A stretch of DNA of 6,671 bases from assembly GCA_035654175.1 (NCBI GenBank), contig DASRXL010000020.1, forward strand, positions 1-6,671. Direction: 5' to 3'. This DNA comes from PNC22 sp035654175 (lineage in GTDB: Bacteria; Planctomycetota; Phycisphaerae; Phycisphaerales; UBA1924). Positions 5,144-6,671 of this stretch are shown in pieces. A program made the translations under genes and the position numbers. The notes under the pieces were generated by a model. The model saw only the letters and a program-made list of their open reading frames with translations, did not search any database and was not told where the DNA came from. The first letter of the stretch is position 1; each line of letters opens with the position of its first letter.

Positions 5144-6331
5144 TCAGGGCCGCAGAACGACCTTGAAGCACCCGTCCTGGTTGTGCTTGAACTCGGCGTA
5201 GGCGTCGGACGCGTCGTCGAGATTCAAGCGGTGGCTGATGACGAACGAGGGGTCGATCTCGTCGCGCTCGATGCGCTCCAGCAGCGGACGCATGTAGCGG
5301 TGCACGTGCGTCTGGCCCGTGCGCAGGGTGAGGCCCTTCTCGAAGATCGCGCCGATCGGAAACTTGTCGGCGAAGCCGCCGTAGACGCCCGGGATCGAGA
5401 TCGTGCCGCCCTTGCGGCAGCAGCGGGCGACCTGTCGGAGCACGTGTATGCGGTCGGTCGCGAGCTTGGTCGCGACCTTCATCCGGTCGTAGATGTTGTC
5501 CACGGTGACCCCGTGGGCCTCGAGACCGACCGCGTCGATGCACCGGTCGGGGCCCCTGCCGCCGGTCATCTCCATCAGCGCGTCGTAGATGTCCGCTTGG
5601 TCGAAGTTGAGAGTCTCCACGACGCCGTTGTGCTTGCGGACGCCGTTGCGGGTGGCGAGGTCGAGCCTGCCGGCGTGATGGTCGATGGCGATCACCCGCT
5701 CGGCGCCCAGCAGGAGCGCGCTGCGGACGGCGAACTGGCCGACCGGGCCGCAGCCCCAGACGGCGACCGTGTCGCCGGGCTCGATGGCGCAGTTCTCGGC
5801 GGCCTGGTACCCGGTCGGAAAGATGTCGGAGAGGAAGAGCACCTTCTCGTCGGGGATGCCGTCGGGCACCTTCAGGGGGCCGACGTCGGCGAACGGCACG
5901 CGCACGTACTCGGCCTGGCCGCCGGCGTATCCGCCCATCATGTGCGAGTAGCCGAAGAGGCCAGCGGGTGAGTGGCCGTAGAGCGCCGTCGCGATCTGCG
6001 GCGTCGGGTTCGAGTTGTCGCAGAGCGACCACTGATCGCTGCGGCAGAAAAAGCACCTCCCGCAGGCGATGTTGAACGGCACGACGACACGGTCGCCCGG
6101 CGAGAGATTCGTGACCGCAGAGCCGACCTCGACGACCTCGCCCATGAATTCGTGGCCGAGGATGTCGCCGCGCTTCATCGTCGGAATGAAGCCGTCGTAG
6201 AGGTGGAGGTCCGATCCGCAGATCGCGGTCAGCGTGACGCGGATGATGGCGTCGCGTGGATTGATGATCTGCGGATCGGGGACGTCGGCGACGCGGATGT
6301 CGCCGACGCCGAACCAGCAGGTGGCTCGCAT
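5144..6331 (-). CDS. Zinc-dependent alcohol dehydrogenase, formaldehyde-dehydrogenase-like MDR
   Basis: A 395-residue medium-chain dehydrogenase/reductase, complete by length. Catalytic zinc ligands are C38 (AICGSDLH), H60 with E61 (ILGHEF), and probably D169 in SDIFPTGY. The structural zinc cysteines are C90, C93, C96 and C104. The Cys-His-Asp catalytic set and this cysteine spacing match what I recall of glutathione-independent formaldehyde dehydrogenase of Pseudomonas putida. The Rossmann motif is GCGPVG (193-198), with D217 ending the second strand, suggesting NAD(H). Many proteins of this subgroup oxidise alcohols or aldehydes of unknown identity, so formaldehyde as substrate is only a possibility. 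AGGAGGAG lies six bases before the ATG. It follows the SRPBCC gene by 23 bases on the same strand, so the two form an operon, and it converges on the SDR gene. Confidence 0.96.
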   Translation of the reverse strand: MRATCWFGVGDIRVADVPDPQIINPRDAIIRVTLTAICGSDLHLYDGFIPTMKRGDILGHEFMGEVVEVGSAVTNLSPGDRVVVPFNIACGRCFFCRSDQWSLCDNSNPTPQIATALYGHSPAGLFGYSHMMGGYAGGQAEYVRVPFADVGPLKVPDGIPDEKVLFLSDIFPTGYQAAENCAIEPGDTVAVWGCGPVGQFAVRSALLLGAERVIAIDHHAGRLDLATRNGVRKHNGVVETLNFDQADIYDALMEMTGGRGPDRCIDAVGLEAHGVTVDNIYDRMKVATKLATDRIHVLRQVARCCRKGGTISIPGVYGGFADKFPIGAIFEKGLTLRTGQTHVHRYMRPLLERIERDEIDPSFVISHRLNLDDASDAYAEFKHNQDGCFKVVLRP

Positions 6332-6337
6332 GGTTGG

Positions 6338-6345
6338 CTCCTCCT
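6338..6345 (-). promoter_or_regulatory. Ribosome binding site of the alcohol dehydrogenase gene
   Basis: Reads AGGAGGAG on the minus strand, six bases before ATG 6331. It is the strongest Shine-Dalgarno site in the window and lies in the 23-base gap after the SRPBCC stop. Confidence 0.85.
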
Positions 6346-6354
6346 GGGCCGCAC

Positions 6355-6671
6355 CTACCAGGCCGGCGCGTCGCTCGCCGGGAAGGACTGCTTCGACGCC
6401 TCTTCGACGCTGTCGAGCCGGCGGCGCTCGGGGGCCCGGCGCTCGGCCTCCGACACCTGGGCGCGGTGCGGCCCGTCCACCTCGGAGGCCGGGCCGCTCA
6501 GGCGGTCGGACCTTCGCGCCGACGGCCCGGCGCTCGTCGCGACCTCACCCGCCTCGACCGACTGCTTGAACCGGCGGAGGTCGTCGCGGATCTCCCTGTG
6601 CGGGTCGGTGCGGAAGAGCTTCGCGGCGGCGGCGCCGACGACTCCGCCCGGGGGCCGGTAGACCAGGTCCA
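6355..6671 (-). CDS. SRPBCC (cyclase/dehydrase) family protein, C-terminal part
   Basis: Only the last 104 residues are in the window; the N-terminus lies beyond 6671. The visible beginning, YRPPGGVVGAAAAKLFRTDP followed by REIRDDLRRFKQSVEAGE, matches the closing helix of SRPBCC/polyketide-cyclase-like membrane-associated proteins (COG5637 type), where a hydrophobic ligand-binding cavity is formed. After it comes a linker of about 45 residues rich in Arg, Glu, Ser and Ala. The end is a short conserved tail, DSVEEASKQSFPASDAPAW, which I recognise as a recurrent C-terminal 'SFPASDPPAW'-like motif on otherwise unrelated small bacterial proteins; its role is unknown to me. The stop is TAG at 6355-6357. 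The gene is first (of those visible) in an operon with the alcohol dehydrogenase. The ligand or reaction cannot be inferred from this fragment. Confidence 0.85.
   Translation of the reverse strand, partial: DLVYRPPGGVVGAAAAKLFRTDPHREIRDDLRRFKQSVEAGEVATSAGPSARRSDRLSGPASEVDGPHRAQVSEAERRAPERRRLDSVEEASKQSFPASDAPAW

Noticed and set aside
5183..5971. A 262-residue rightward frame opposite the alcohol dehydrogenase
   Set aside because: Antisense shadow with Val, Asp and Ala bias, no start signal and no family resemblance.
5052..6056. A 334-residue leftward frame overlapping the alcohol dehydrogenase
   Set aside because: It is an out-of-frame, Arg-rich reading of the same strand; the true frame shows both zinc sites and the cofactor motif.
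1..6671. CRISPR array, insertion sequence, integrase or direct repeats marking an integration at the tRNA-Ser
   Set aside because: No repeated spacer pattern, transposase-like protein, or second copy of the tRNA 3' end was found in the window.

Overview
The window is a G+C-rich bacterial segment (codons strongly favour G or C in third position) with eight protein genes, two of them cut by the window edges, and one tRNA. Protein style (a standalone NarL-like receiver, an ArnT-like transferase, a fused-tail SRPBCC protein) and the mix of genes with and without Shine-Dalgarno sites suggest a planctomycete, perhaps of the Phycisphaerae, but this is an impression: there is no phylogenetic marker here beyond one tRNA. 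No mobile element, CRISPR array or origin is visible.

Left part (1-2222). A membrane glycosyltransferase of the ArnT/PMT type runs leftwards out of the window. Head to head with it is a PAP2-type membrane phosphatase, and the two start codons share one CATG. The phosphatase frame ends inside a tRNA-Ser(GGA) gene, which is followed by a strong hairpin with a T-tract. Both proteins would fit work on lipid-linked sugars or phosphates of the envelope.

Middle (2223-3921), leftward strand. A two-gene unit, a one-helix membrane protein of unknown function then a DUF421/YetF-like membrane protein, is followed after 179 bases by a small response-regulator receiver domain with no output domain.

Right part (3922-6671). 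A 157-base divergent promoter region with a perfect 7+1+7 palindrome separates the membrane pair from a rightward, membrane-anchored short-chain dehydrogenase (SDR). The SDR ends 27 bases from the end of a convergent zinc-dependent, formaldehyde-dehydrogenase-like alcohol dehydrogenase. That gene is the second of an operon whose first gene, cut by the window edge, encodes an SRPBCC (cyclase/dehydrase) protein with a conserved 'SFPASD' tail.

The SRPBCC, MDR dehydrogenase, SDR and DUF421 genes resemble, from general recollection, an accessory stress or envelope gene set that recurs in many soil and aquatic bacteria; no pathway can be assigned from sequence alone. I see no clearly new system. 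The observations most worth following are the phosphatase-tRNA overlap, the shared start codons, the SDR lacking its usual catalytic Asn, and the uncharacterised DUF421 partner and SFPASD tail.
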